A stretch of 64,000 nt of DNA from Gossypium raimondii (lineage: Eukaryota > Streptophyta > Magnoliopsida > Malvales > Malvaceae), in contig NC_068571.1 in the NCBI RefSeq assembly GCF_025698545.1, forward strand, positions 50,377,733-50,441,732, read 5' to 3'. Position 1 is the first letter of the stretch, and each line of letters begins with the position of its first letter. This document shows positions 34,620 to 47,307 of the stretch, one piece after another. The position numbers were made by a program, and so were the translations under genes. Under the pieces are notes generated by a model, which had not been told where the DNA came from, did not search any database, and saw only the letters and a program-made list of their open reading frames with translations.

Positions 34620-35640
34620 TTTATTTATTATGAATTTAGGGAAATAATTAAAGAAAAAGGAGATTAAAAGGTTATTTTTGGCAAGTTTTTATGGTGTGGA
34701 CTTTCAACTTACACTACTTTAGTATTTTGGCCATATAACTTGATCTATAGACCTCCATTTTGATTCCATAATATACCGTTTCAAAGGGAATTGTAATATA
34801 TAACCGAAGTTATTTTATGACTGAGCCTAAAAAATGTCAAGAAGGTATCTAAAAATAGCTTGAAAGTTTGACGTGAAAACTTGCCAATAAATCTGGAAAA
34901 ATTATGCTTTGTCTAATTAATGCATTTTTGTATTTTCTCCATTATGTGATCGCTCCCTATAAATAGACATTATTAAGTTAAGATCTAGAGATAACTACCT
35001 TAGTATTTTTTTTAATTTTTGTGTTTTATTTTCTCCAAGAATTTCTAAACTCTGTTCTAGTAATACTTGTGACGAATAACATAATTAGATATAAGTTACG
35101 TATGCAATTTATGTTATTTGGACATGCGATCTAATTTAAATGAACCTCGCTGGTTTGTGTTTGTTGGTTAGAATTAGGTCTTTCTAGTTCTTAATACTAT
35201 TGGTAAGCTAAATTCTAAGTGCTAAGTTATAAGGTTGTTTATTAATAAGGGGAATAATCTCTACGAATTTCCTCTTAGTTATCAACAAAGTAAGGAGAGA
35301 TTGGTTATTATGCGCAACATTGACAACTATAACTAATTTATTAAAGAACACTGAAATTATTCTTGCATCAAATATCAAACACATAAATCAAAACTGAGAT
35401 TTTAACTTTGACTGGATTCTCATTATACTAATTTTCTTATATTTTATTTTGTGATCTTTGTTTACATTGTTTTAATTTTAATTTTTAAAACCCTTAATAT
35501 TTGTTTTTACTTGTTTTTAGTAAATGAATAAAATTAACATCAGTCTTTGTGGATTCAAACTTAGTTTACTGCTATCTACTAATATTTTTATATTTTAGTA
35601 GGATTTTATATTTGTAAGTCTCGACAAAATGTACAAAACG
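34620..35640 (+). mobile_element. Ty3/gypsy-type LTR fossil
   Basis: A TATA-like 'ccctataaatagacatta' (about 34957-34974) and the ending 'cagtctttgtggattcaaac' followed by 'ttactgctatctactaatat' are the usual closing words of plant gypsy LTRs. No internal coding region adjoins. Ends are approximate. Confidence 0.45.
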
Positions 35641-37572
35641 CTTGACAATTGTATGATATTAACACAATCTATGTTTACCATAGTTTGGCTATACTTAAAA
35701 TATAAACCACAAATTTTTTCAAGACTAATGACATTTTAGGTCCACCGTATTTTCTAAAAGAAAATAAAAAGCTAATTTATGCTATTTTTAATTTATTATT
35801 TAATAAAATAATATGTTTTTTTCTTTTATTAAAAACATTCAATATAATTTTTTAATGTTTACACTATAGTAATATATATTATATAGAATTAATTATTATG
35901 TGCTATAAATGACATGATATATAAAATAATATATTAAAAAATAAAAAATAGGCAAAACCAAGCTGGACTCTAGTTTTGAATGTTGGAGCTCAAGCTCAAT
36001 CTATATTTTAAGTAAGCTTAATGTCCAAACCCTCTCATATTTCACGTATTAGGATGAGCTTTAAACTTAAACAATTAACCCAACCCATGAAAAGTTTAAT
36101 ATTAGTTTTAAAAATTTGATTACCTGAAATCACTCTATATATCTTTACATCGAGTCTATTGCTTTTAGAATAAGCGATAAATTATCTTGAATTGTGGAGA
36201 GGAAGAATTCTGAAGACTACTAATAATTGTCATATATTTCCTTAATTTCTTACACAACTGTATGACAACCTGATTAGCCGGCAAAAGCTTTATTTCTTGA
36301 TGATAAAAGACAATGACTTCATGATATTAATTCTCCTATATTTTGAAGCTTTCATGCATTGCTAATCAAAGATACCCTTACCATTAAGAAAGGTTGGCCC
36401 ATCACACTTGCCCTTTCTTTATTTTTTTCCATGTAAAACATTTTCTTTTTCACAGTAGAGGTTATTTAAGGATTGAATTTGAAACACGTGTCCATTCAAT
36501 AAAGATGTAATGAAATGTTATTTTGCAAGCAGGTGAGAGCAGTGGCTACGTTAGGGTTGCAAGTGGATGAGATAAGCATGAAAAACACAATACGTGGTGG
36601 ACTGGAGGCAGGCATGAATGCATGGCAGCAAGAACTGGGCCATCATCACTCGTGCAACTGCTAAGGAAATGTACCCAATAAGGAAGGGCAATCCAACATG
36701 CCCATTTATTACTTCTGTATCTTAACGTTCATTTAACTTTCTTCATATATTTCTTGAGTTTTAATTCGATTGGTATGAGTGCATTAAAGTGTATTATCCT
36801 CCTAATTATGAGTTAGAAGGGATTATATTTAATTCTAATCATTATATAAAAAGAATAAACATAATCAAAACCTATAATAAAATTATTTAGAAAAATAGCC
36901 TGTTTTATTATAAGAATATATTGAGTTGTCTACATTCAAATTTTAAACTTCATGTTAAAGCAATGGAAATAATTTGGTTTATAAAAAAATTACAAAATTT
37001 AAAGTGGGTTTGAAGGAATAATTTTAAAATTTTAAAGATTTTTAAAATGATAATATTTCAACACTAATAATTGTAATTGCTTGGTTGGGATGAATAATTA
37101 TTTAAAAAAACTTAGGTTATCGGAATTTTACAGATTAAAATATAGAAAATATTCAATATGTGAATATCATTATATTTCTAAAATTTCTAAAATTTATAAT
37201 AAAATAAAAATTTAAATATGTATATTAAAGTTAAGTAAAAGTTTTGTAAAATTTCAATATTACAAATTTTTACCATATTATTTTAGTGTTAATAATTGAT
37301 GCATTAGTCCTGTTAGTAAATCACATAAAGTTAAATTTATTTTAATGTTAAAAAATTTACTGCATGGGTTGGAATATTTAATTAATATTGCAAATTAGTT
37401 TGAGTTGCATTTTAAAATTTTTAAAAAATAGATTAAAAAAAAGTCCCGCCACTTTCAAATTTATTAAGGGCATTTCTTATCGTCATTCGTCACGCTCCGG
37501 TCAAAACATGCAATTAACTTAGCTCACCATGACGCCAACCTCGCGCTTGCCCTTCCTTAGGGTGCAATGGTC
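35641..37572. other. AT-rich spacer
   Basis: No gene recognised. It contains the inverted-arm structure listed separately at 36405-36695. Confidence 0.45.
36405..36695. other. nested inverted-arm structure, possible hairpin precursor
   Basis: Two arm pairs are nested. Outer: 'ttgccctttctttatt' (36409-36424) with 'aataaggaagggcaa' (36677-36691). Inner: 'ggttgcaagtggatgaga' (36555-36572) with 'catcatcactcgtgcaac' (36641-36658), the latter pairing with small bulges. The inner stem would close a 68-base loop. The stretch 36530-36670 is GC-richer than its surroundings. No known miRNA sequence was recognised, so small-RNA function is only a possibility. Confidence 0.3.
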
Positions 37573-38092
37573 AAAGGTCTAATTTTAGTTTTAATCCCTA
37601 CAAACTTTGAAATTTAATTCACTTACTTTGTTAGCCTCATATTGGTAAATAACGTTAGTTATTACTGTTAAGAGATTATGTGATTTTTTTATCCGTAACC
37701 ATGAGATGTGACGTGGTGATCGTTTATATTGTCTTTTAATTATATGGTTGAGGTTTGATTTCTGCTTACGAGAACGAAACATATTTTATAGTCAATCATT
37801 TAGTTTTTCGAAGAACTCTCACGATAATAGAATTAATTATTATTGTCGATAGTGGATATCCTGATTTTGACAAAAGAAAAAGAATGTTTTTGTTGTTATT
37901 TGATCACATAATCAAAGTCAAGAAAATTCATAATAATTTTTTATAAAATTTTCATGTCAATAATTTTAGAATGGTATTATCATTTTAACTACTATAAAAG
38001 CAGATGATTAAATTATACTGAATTAAAATATGAGGATTAAATTTTAAATTTGGCATAATAAAAGGATTAAAACTAAAATTAGACCATGGTAA
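37573..38092. mobile_element. foldback element with 70-bp inverted termini
   Basis: The left end 'ggtctaattttagttttaat' (37578) is the inverted copy of the right end 'attaaaactaaaattagacc' (ending near 38086). Pairing continues for about 70 bp (cctcatattgg / aaaatatgagg). Interior about 370 bp, AT-rich and non-coding. Confidence 0.8.
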
Positions 38093-38300
38093 ACAACACT
38101 TGAAAATTTTACCGAACTCCACTGACTAAATTTAAAATTTCAAAACTTTTTTTTAAAAACTGGAACATTCACTGCTGGTGGGAGGAGAGTTATATATGAT
38201 TGAATTTTAACTGTATTTAAAATATTTATAATTTTATTTTAGATATTAAATAATCCGTCGTTTTCCTTTGAAAGAGAGTTATGGATTTGAAAGCCTCTGG

Positions 38301-39114
38301 TATAAAAGACCTTTCATACCCAAAAAAAAAAAAAAAAAGAGTTCAAATTCCAAATATTTTATTTATTTTTATTTAATTATCTTTGAAGATTCTTCCTGGT
38401 TTGGGCCCTAGACTCTCTAATCTTCGCTGTTTATCTTACTTTCTTCATCTTTTTTCTCAGATCCTTTCGATTTCCTTCACTGATTTCTGTCATTAATCTT
38501 CGTCTTGGCTTTTATGGAGATTTGATTTAACTCACACTTTACGAGGTAAGAAAAGAAAGAAAAATAAGTAATAATTTTCTTTTAGTTTTCTGAAAATTTC
38601 TCGTTTCTTTGCTTCCTGAGAAAACCGATGGATTTCATGTTTTTTTTTTTTTTTTTTGGCTAAGAGTAGATCAATGTGAAGCGAAATGTGTTAGTTGTTT
38701 GGTGGCGTTAAAGATCTATGTACTTTCTGGAGCTTTGCTCTACCCAAAGCATTCATTTTTTACTCGCTTTTTCACTGATTTAATTGAGTTTTTTTTTTTT
38801 TGGAAAATTTAAGCTACTGCCGAGCTTATTATGAAATCGACTTCTGTTTGCTGTTTATCATCAAATATAAGATCTAATTTAGCGTGTCTTTTGCTATTTT
38901 CCCCTCAAATTTTATTGCTGCAAAAAAAATAGAGAGCCGATAAATAATTTTTGGAAACCAAAATTTGAACGCGAATAGAAATGGACCTATGAAAGTTAGT
39001 AAGCATAATGTGAATTTATAATTGTTTTTGGGGTTTGAGAATTTCGGATTAGTGGAAAATGCTATATATGTTGTAGTTAGGCTTAAACTTTTTTTGTTTT
39101 TATTAGTGTTGCAG
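38301..39114 (+). promoter_or_regulatory. TATA box, 5' UTR exon and leader intron of the WVD2-like gene
   Basis: TATAAAAG at 38301-38308 precedes a CT-rich leader. The leader exon ends ACGAG|GTAAG at 38545, and a TGTTGCAG acceptor ends at 39114, six bases before the start codon. The inferred leader intron is 569 bp. A poly-T run lies inside it near 38640-38658. Confidence 0.55.
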
Positions 39115-39120
39115 TGTGTG

Positions 39121-42100
39121 ATGGATTCGGATAATCTCTTGTCTGCGGGTGGGCTTGAGGTTGCCCATCAAAATGGTGTTTATCCGCAACTTCGGGTGTC
39201 TGGGGACGACAGTGGTATTTTGAATAATGTAAATGGAAATGCTGAGGAAACTGTCGGGACTTGTTCGCAGAATGGAATAGATGACAATGGAGCAACTATG
39301 GAAGCTAGGGAACGATCGAATGACTTAGTCGATAACAATGGATCAATTGGTTCTAAGGTGGTAGGTCTTCCATTTTATTTGAGTGCTTTAATGAATTTCC
39401 ATTAACCAAGTCTCATTTCATATTCGTGCGTGTGCTTGTCTTCGTAGGAAGGGGAAGTAAATGATCATGTGAATGTGAAGCAATCCAAACCTCAGAAGGT
39501 TCAAAGCAAGACCAAGAATGAGAAGCCCTCTGGTACCAGAAATGCTTCTTCAGCTTTAATGAAGAAAAGTAAAGATGGAAAAACTGCAGAGGTGAGGTTG
39601 ACAGCATCCAATGGCGGATCTGTGGCTACAAATTCACATCTGAAACAGCCTCTGAAAAATAGATCATGTAATGAAAGACAAGCCAATGCATCCAAGGTGA
39701 GAGTTTGTGGTATTACTGGTTTCCTTTTATTTGCATTTTCCATTGATCTTTTACTCATTGATCCTGCCATTATGATTTTCTGACAGGGTCCTGAAAAACC
39801 GGATGCAGCCTTCTCTGAAGGCCCCTTGTACGTACTACTTGTGCTCATGATTGAGTTTCTTTTCCTTCTCTTTTTTAGTGCACCCTTCTACCTTTGGTGT
39901 TCATTTTGTTATGCAACCAGGGAAAGCTCTTAGTGGCGACCTTTCATCAATTTATTTATCCCTGAAATTAACTCTATGTGCTAGATGATGACAGATGTTT
40001 TCACCTGCCATGTCTCAACTGTTTTGTTGTGTATTCCAGGGAGAAACCCAAGCTGAAGCCTCTTAAGAAGGGGCCTCTTAATAAAGCTGAAGGAGACACA
40101 GAGTCCTCGTATCCTTTTTGGTTTGAACTTTTTATTATTTCTTTCTGTCTGGGACTATGGGTTGAAAAGGTTGCTATTTGAGCACTGTTGTATTTCTATT
40201 TTTTAATGACCTATTTATGTTTATCCTTATTGCTTCATTGAAGCCCCATGGCAGCTGATGCCAAACCCCGTAAGGTTGGTAGTCTTCCAAATTATGGTTT
40301 CAGTTTCAAGTGTGATGAACGAGCTGAGAAAAGGAAAGAGGTTGGTGCTTTATATCAATTTTATGTTATTGGCCATTGCAGCACTTTTATTTTACTTAAG
40401 CCTTTACCATTGTGTTGTACAGTTCTACACCAAACTTGAGGAAAAGATTCAGGCAATGGAAGTAGAAAAGAGCAACTTGCAAGCCAAGTCCAAGGTGTTA
40501 TTTTATAACTTTGATGGCTTGTCATCCTCAAATGCTTCTTTCTTGTCATAATAATATTTCAATTTTCTGCCAGGAAACTCAAGAAGCAGAGATCAAAATG
40601 TTTAGGAAGAGCTTGAACTTTAAAGCAACTCCAATGCCAAGCTTCTATCAGGAGCCTCCACCCCCTAAAGTGGAATTAAAGAAGGTTAGTTTAATGTTCT
40701 AATGTATAAAAAGCTAGATGATCTGTTGAATATAAAACTTTAATAGGCGATATTTACTTCTGTTTGAACTACAATGGCATGCTTATTCAATTTCTTTCTT
40801 TCTTCTTTTGGTCCCCCCTTTTTCCCCCCCTTTTTTTTTGTGGGGGGGTGGGGGAGGAGGGGAGGACTGAAATTCTTAACATCTATGCCCCTAAGGTTTT
40901 CTTATCATTTGGTTTGCCAGCTTTTTCTACTTGTATGCATTTGTATTCAGGCATTTACATGTTTCCATTCATCATTCTACAAGAGCCATTTTCTTTTCTG
41001 CAAAACGCTTCAGATTGTTCAGTGGGAGGACTGAAATTTTTAACATATATGCTACAAGTTTAATTTCCAAGGTTTTCTTATCATTTGGTTTGTCACCTTT
41101 TTCTACTTGTACGCATTTTTGCCTAGCATTTACTTCTACTCATCCTAGAAGAGTCATTTTCTTTTAGCAAGATGCTTTAGATTGTTCAGTGGGAAGCCAT
41201 ACCTCTGCAACTTTCCTTTTTAGTTGTAGTAATACGATTAACATATAACAACTTGAACTGGTTAACAATTAAATCTATCTTGTGATTGTTATGAAAAACC
41301 ATTCTGAATGAACCTGGGAGCATAAAAAATTGATATTGCAAATGCAAGGTTGGCTTTGAAGGAAAATTTTCTCTAGTCTTTCAGACTCATATCATGTCAT
41401 CCCAATATTTTCCATTGCATGTTTGATACTGTGCTGAACTTGGTCGATCTCTGTTAGACTAGGTCATGAGAATTGCTTCTTACTTTCCTTGGAGCTACCT
41501 TGTACTAGTCACTGTACCTCTTAGTGCCAAGTAATATCAAAGCTACTTTAGGATAAATATTTTGATCTATCTTAACATGTCCTAGTTTTGGCATGATGAG
41601 CTTACATTTATATGCTTTGGTTCAACATCTTGAATTGATAACTTTGAATGGAACTATCAGAAACCATTTTATTTTTCCTTTCTTGAATGTGCTGACAGAT
41701 GTAGCATTTTATAGTTTTATTATATGTTTCTTGCATATGCAATTCTGTTTTTCAATACATCTTTTTTTATCCATCACCAGATTTTATTGCTTTCTTTTTC
41801 CTCTGCTGCAACATTTATATTTTAAAATTTCATGGATGCAGATACCACCAACAAGAGCTAAATCTCCAAAGCTTGGTAGAAGAAAAAGCTCAACTCCTTT
41901 GGACTCTGATGGTAACAGCAATAGTGGTCACCAATCAGTCCAGCTAAGTCTGGATGAGAAAGCATTTCAGAGCACCTCTTCTAAAGTAATTTCTCCTGTC
42001 AATGCAAAGAAGCCACAGCGGAAATCACTTCCCAAACTGCCTTCTCAGAAGACTAGTCTGTCTGGTTCAACAAATGACGAAAAGATATCTAATACGTCCA

Positions 42101-42318
42101 GTCAGAAAAAGGTAAATGCACCTAAAGCATCTACCGAGCGAAAGATAGCCTTGCCTAAAGCAACAAATGAGGAGAATAACACTTTGTCTGATGTAACAAA
42201 TGAAGAATTATCTCCAACCCAACTGCAGCCAGCAGTTTCTGCTGCTGATTCAGGTGAAAGTCAGCCAGACATTGATCAAGTGGACTTGGTTCAAGAGCCG
42301 ATTGCACTGGAGCATTAA
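39121..42318 (+). CDS. WDL: WVD2-like TPX2-domain microtubule-associated protein
   Basis: Eight coding exons (39121-39357, 39448-39696, 39787-39827, 40040-40108, 40244-40340, 40423-40494, 40574-40684, 41842-42318) join in frame to 450 residues with GT/AG junctions. The start follows a leader-intron acceptor. Residues 1-200 are disordered, Lys/Ser/Asn-rich ([18 protein letters not shown]). Residues 232-285 hold the TPX2 C-terminal domain core: KLEEK at 235-239, then FYQEPPPP from 279. A basic stretch [13 protein letters not shown] follows in the last exon. WVD2-like proteins bind and bundle cortical microtubules and affect anisotropic growth; Arabidopsis WDL5 (At4g32330) is the likely closest relative by memory and position. 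The seventh intron (1157 bp) is much the longest and contains a tandem duplication. Confidence 0.92.
40861..41194 (+). repeat. 164-bp tandem duplication inside intron 7
   Basis: Copies begin 'ggaggactgaaat' at 40861 and 41025. Both include 'ggttttcttatcatttggtt', 'ctttttctacttgta' and end 'agattgttcagtgg'. They have diverged by substitutions and small indels, so the event is not recent. A poly-C/poly-T then poly-G tract sits directly upstream (about 40816-40865). Confidence 0.8.
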
Positions 42319-43198
42319 GCATGGCAATGGTTTCAAGTGGATGTTCATATACAAAGTTCTTGACCTGAATTTGCCTAAATAAGGACGTCTAAGACTGAAT
42401 TATTTGATGATCAAGGCATAAAAAAGATTATACATTACCGGTTATGATGTTGTCTTCTCCGATATCAGCAGCCTTGGTTATTTGGTGTGTTGCTTGCAAA
42501 GCTTGGTGGGTTTGTTGTTAGGATTCTGCATTCCTGTTTGCAGCACTGTATCTCAATTGTTTACTAAGTTGACCTAATTTATGTTGTTTAAGGATGACCT
42601 ATTGAACATAATTTGGAAAATTTTGGAGTCATCTGTTGTTGCTGTTAGATAATTCATGATCGTATCGGGCTTGCCTGAACCTGCTGAACAACTTAATATT
42701 GTGAAATAAGTCCACTTTCTGTTTCTGGGTCTGCCATAGTGTATGACATTAGCGCTTGCGTTATTTTGCGGAGATTAGATCTGCTAGTTGAAATGATCCC
42801 TTTGTAGGGTATGTTTTTCAAAATGGGGTGGAATTGCTGATAAAATGTAGAAAGATTACGAGTAGATTTGTGAATTGGATCGGTTTAATTGGTTTTAGTG
42901 TGTGTATGTTTTGAGTTGGGATCATTCAGATTTACAGTTTAAGTTTTTTGTGATTCCAATTTTTACATATTTGATCATGTTAGATTTAAGTTACTTCGGA
43001 TTTGGATGTTTTAAGTTACGTCCTTTATAGGTTTGGATTTGTTTCTGGTTTAGGTGGTCTAGGTTAAGGTTAAATTTGGATTTGGTTTCGATGCAAGTTG
43101 TTGATTCTTTAGATGCGGTATGAGAATTTAATTGATTGAAATATGCTTTTGATGTTAGGGAGAAAAATTAGTTTATTTTTCTTGAAATATAATCTTGG
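42319..43198. other. 3' UTR and spacer
   Basis: Probable 3' UTR of the WVD2-like gene to about 42700, then G/T-rich spacer ending at the solo LTR. No gene seen. Confidence 0.5.
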
Positions 43199-44210
43199 TG
43201 TACAAGCCCAATAATGCCTGGGCCCGTACAATAACCCAAAATAGAAAATTGGGCCTATCCAAATCCAACTATGAAGCCCAATTGGTTTAAGGCATCAGAA
43301 ACCCTAGCAGGGTTAGCGCCGCAAGCCCCAGCAGACGTCCCAAGCACCGCACGTCTCGGGGCCGACTTCTCCACGCACGTCGTTCACGCGCACGTCACCT
43401 GCAAAAAACAGACTCAAAAGAGTCCGATTGAGATAAAATAGCAAAGTAATTAGCAGATTTTTTTCATTTGTTTTCGATTTTGGAGGCTATATAAAGCCTT
43501 TGTTTTTGTAAATGAGGGGGAGGAAAAAATAGAAAGAGAAGAAGGGCTCAGATTGTTTTCGATTCAAGGTGAATCGGTTTTTTTTTATATTGTATATCTA
43601 TATCTTTTTTTTTTCCTTTTCTTTTGCGTTTTAAAAAAAAAAGAAATAACAAGAGGGGAATCTTACCTCTTTCACCGGCGACGCCAAGGGAGACCGGCTC
43701 CGTCGCGATCGGGGCACGAGCACGGGCGAACGACGCTAGGACGCTAGGGGTTAAACCCTAGCAGAGCGCCGAATAAACATTTTTTCCCCATTCGGATTCA
43801 AATGATTTTAAAAGAGAAAAAGTTGTTTTAAATAACTTGCAAAACGGCGTCGTTTCGTCCAGGCCCTGACCCGCGCGGTGACCCGACCCGAAGGGGAGGA
43901 TCCGCGCGCTCTGGCGTCATAGGGTCTATTTGCGCATTGAGTCCCTCCTGTTCGTGGCACGTTGCAATTAAACCTATAATTTTTTTTTAAAAATTTAGGC
44001 CGCATATTTCTTTTTGTTTCAATTGGGTCCCTCCCTGCATAGCGCATTGGAAGGATGGGATAATATCCCTTCTGGTCCTCCATGGTTGCGCGCACGTTCG
44101 AGTGGGCCCCCTTTTTTAAAATTTTTATTTTAAATACGCCCATTGCTTCGTTTTTAACTCAATTTAGTCCATCTTTTTTTCATAATTATGCTATGTTTTT
44201 TATTTTATCC

Positions 44211-44254
<44 letters not shown>

Positions 44255-45422
44255 ATTATCATTATTATTACTGCACATATATACGCATGTTTTAAATAAT
44301 ATACATATATATACTTTTTTTATACTTTATATTTTTACTTTTCTAACATTTATAAATTTTATATTATATATGTATGCATATATATTATATAACATATACA
44401 CTTTTCGCTTCATAATTCAAGATACCCATACATTTTTATATATTCATGTACACGTTTTCCTTTAAATTTTTATTTTTATATATCCTTTTTATACATATGG
44501 CACATATTTTTATATTTTTACTTTATTTTCACAATTCTCATGTATATATTCTTATATTTTTAAGTTATTTTCACAATTTGCAAATACATACATGCATTTT
44601 ATTTAGATTTCTTTCATTCCATCTATTTTATATGTACACTTATATTTACACGTTGAATGTATGCGTACACATGCATGTAAATTTACTTGTATATTCTACC
44701 CGTATATATATTTGTTAATATTTATTCATTTTGGTCTTAAATTAGGATTTGTATCGTATTGTATTAACTTTTTAACATACCCATCTAAAACTATATTTTG
44801 GTTTAAACTATTCATCAAAGTGAATTTCTTGATTTGAAGGTTTTTTTGGGTAAAGCATTATTGGAAGTTTGGGATTTTCGAGGGAAATTGAGCCCTAACG
44901 TATTGGGTTCTGATTTTCTTTGTCAATCCTAAATGATCGAGAATATTTTTATTCAAAATGCATAAAAATCATTTTTGGGAACTTAACTTGTTGTGCCCTA
45001 ACGTATTGGGTGTGGCATGTTACTTTCTCGAAAGGAGGATTTTCGTATAAAATAAAAGTGACATTCAAAGTTTGGGGATTATGAGGAATTGTACCCTAAC
45101 GTATTGGGACTCGATTTCTTTACATGACTTGAACAATTGATTATCCTTTTGCCAATTTCATCATTCAAACTTATTTTAAAATCTTTTTTAACTTTCGACA
45201 CTAAGACATTAAATAGTCAATTTGGTACCGATTTTTGGGCGTTACGAGGGTGCTAACCCTTCCTCGTGCGTAACTGACTCCCGAACCTGATTTCAAAATT
45301 CGCAGACCAAAATAATTTTTTGAGGTGGGCCGGTCACACCTTAATAAAGGATCGGTGGCGACTCCAGTTTTACTTTTAAAAGTCGACAACTAAAATTTTG
45401 TTTTAAAAAAACAGTTTCGACA
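43199..45422 (+). mobile_element. Ty3/gypsy-type solo LTR with near-perfect target duplication
   Basis: A 2224-bp unit runs from TGTACAAGCCCAAT to CAGTTTCGACA, flanked by cttgg (43194-43198) and cttga (45423-45427), a 4/5 match to a 5-bp target duplication. No internal region, so it is a solo LTR. It carries the palindrome aaaacggcgtcgttt (43841-43855), a GC-rich leader, and the closing words shared with the inverted LTR at 1667-4159. Frames at 43553, 43808 and 44082 fall inside it and are not genes. Confidence 0.8.
44214..44270. repeat. (ATT)n microsatellite in the solo LTR
   Basis: About 17 units of tta/att with one short interruption (aatattatc). Confidence 0.9.
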
Positions 45423-45962
45423 CTTGAAAAGTGATTTTTTTAATTGGTGAGATTTAATTTCGAATGCAGAGAGAAAATTTTCCAATGCAGCTTGTAGAAT
45501 TAAGTAACTGTGTGTAAAATGAGCCTAATCACTCATGTCATCATCTACTCCAAATCAATTTTTAAATTCCAATTTTCTCATAAAAAAATATGACATGCTA
45601 CTCTGACAAAAAAATCTTTTCGTGTTAAAAACAGAAAATCTAAGGACTATTGAAAAAAATGCCATACATCTAAATTAAACTATTAATTTAAAAATTAGTT
45701 TTAAAGTAAATTTAAGTTATACATGTAATATATGAATACATTTGAATTTATATCTACAATATAGTGAGGAAAATTTACGAATTTTATATCTCACAATCTT
45801 AAATTAATATGCATGTTTTTTTAATATATTCGTATAATGGATTTGATCAAATCATTATAAAATCATTAATTTAAATATTTATTAATAATAAATAATTTTA
45901 CTCAAATACTTATTAATAATAAAAATATTGGAAAATGTTAAAATACATTAATATTATTATTG
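45423..45962. other. AT-rich spacer
   Basis: No gene or recognised repeat. Confidence 0.45.
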
Positions 45963-46195
45963 GCTAAACTACTTAGTTGGGTCACCCAATTTTTGGGTGC
46001 CTTCATTTTGGCCACTCAAAATGAAATCGTTACAATTTCGTTTAGGGTACTTTCATTTTAGTCACTCAATCATTAAATCTCTAATAGTGATTAATTGTAC
46101 TCGCCACATCATGTTTATACTTTCATTTTGGTCACTTAACTTCTAGGTTGCTTTTATTTTGGTCACCCAGAAAATATTATTTTTTAAGTATTGCT
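45963..46195 (+). repeat. truncated copy of the 'gtcacccaa' foldback family
   Basis: The wording 'ggtactttcattttagtcac' (with small differences), 'catcatgtttatactttcat' and 'tggtcacccagaaaatatta' follows the left arm of the element at 30668-31350. It stops at 'ttaagtattgctcgagc', so the right half is missing. Confidence 0.7.
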
Positions 46196-46640
46196 CGAGC
46201 ATGGCGATTAAGATCATCAGGTGTTGGGTTTTATAGTAGATTCCTGAAGTGCCTCTCCAACTAGACTATCTTCATCTTGTGACCATTGTAATCAGATGAA
46301 ATGTCAGTATCTATTCCAAATGCTTGAACAAGGACCACTTATAGATTAAATTCAATGTTTCCCGTTATAAGATGCTTGTCTATTAGGAGTCTCGTCAGCA
46401 ATGGTTCATATTTTTGCACTATTGTCGCTTCGCCATAAAAGAGATGAAACATATAGATATCTAGCCTCTGTTGTTCAATCAAAGCGATATAAATATTAGG
46501 ACAAAAGTGATATTTCCAATTTACTTCACATTATAAAAATGAGTAATTCTTTCATCAGATGTATCTAAACCTATATTACCACGAAGCCAAGACAAAGAGA
46601 ATACTGCAATGTCGTTACTTGCCAAGAAATATGTACTCCT
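46196..46640 (-). pseudogene. plant mobile domain (PMD/MAIN-like) gene fragment
   Basis: On the minus strand a reading around 46500-46390 gives YIALIEQQRLDIYMFHLFYG and then EATIVQ. This resembles the core of the plant mobile domain (pattern 'ALVERWRPETHTFHLP.GE.TITL'), found in MAIN proteins and in transposon-borne relatives. Later pieces (LVQAFGIDTD) fit in the same direction, but several stops interrupt it and no start is found. It is probably a remnant of a transposon-associated PMD gene. The match is by memory and moderate. Confidence 0.45.
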
Positions 46641-47307
46641 TCATATCTGAATAGGTTGGCAGCCATTACAATTCACTTATATATAGTATTTTAGAGGTTC
46701 TTAGCTATTTAAGGTTAAAAAGGAAGGATGCAATATAGTTCTATTTTATATAATTAATACAAAATAACATTCTTCAAAACAATAACTAATTAAGATAATT
46801 AATTTTGATATTAATTAAGTGATAATTAATATGCTTATATATTTGTTCAAGTAATAACTCTATTTTACAATTATCACAACTTTTTAACTAATAATTGTTT
46901 TAAATATGTAATTACTATAACTACGATGAAATTCTAATTATTTTTAAATGTATATTTATCACAACCTCTATTTTACACCAAATTTTTAACTAATAATTTT
47001 AAATTAAATATTTAAATATAAATTTAGTAATATGATGAAAGATAATTGATATTAAAAAAACTTATATAGATTATTGATAAATATTAAAATCTATAATAAA
47101 AAAATTGAAGACTTTACAGTAGAGGGTATAACATGTCTATAACATAAAATAATGTAATCCAAGAGCTAATATCAATCCAACTTCATTTCAATGATCTTTT
47201 ACGCGCGGGTTAATCAATCACGCAGTTGCCGAATAAAAGAAAATCGCTCTGTGTGTAAGCTTAAGAACCATTTGATATTCGATGTTCAGTCTTTCTTTCC
47301 TTCATTC
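46641..47307. other. AT-rich spacer and 3' flank of the TPR gene
   Basis: No gene is seen. The last 150 bases or so are probably 3' UTR of the minus-strand TPR gene. Confidence 0.45.
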
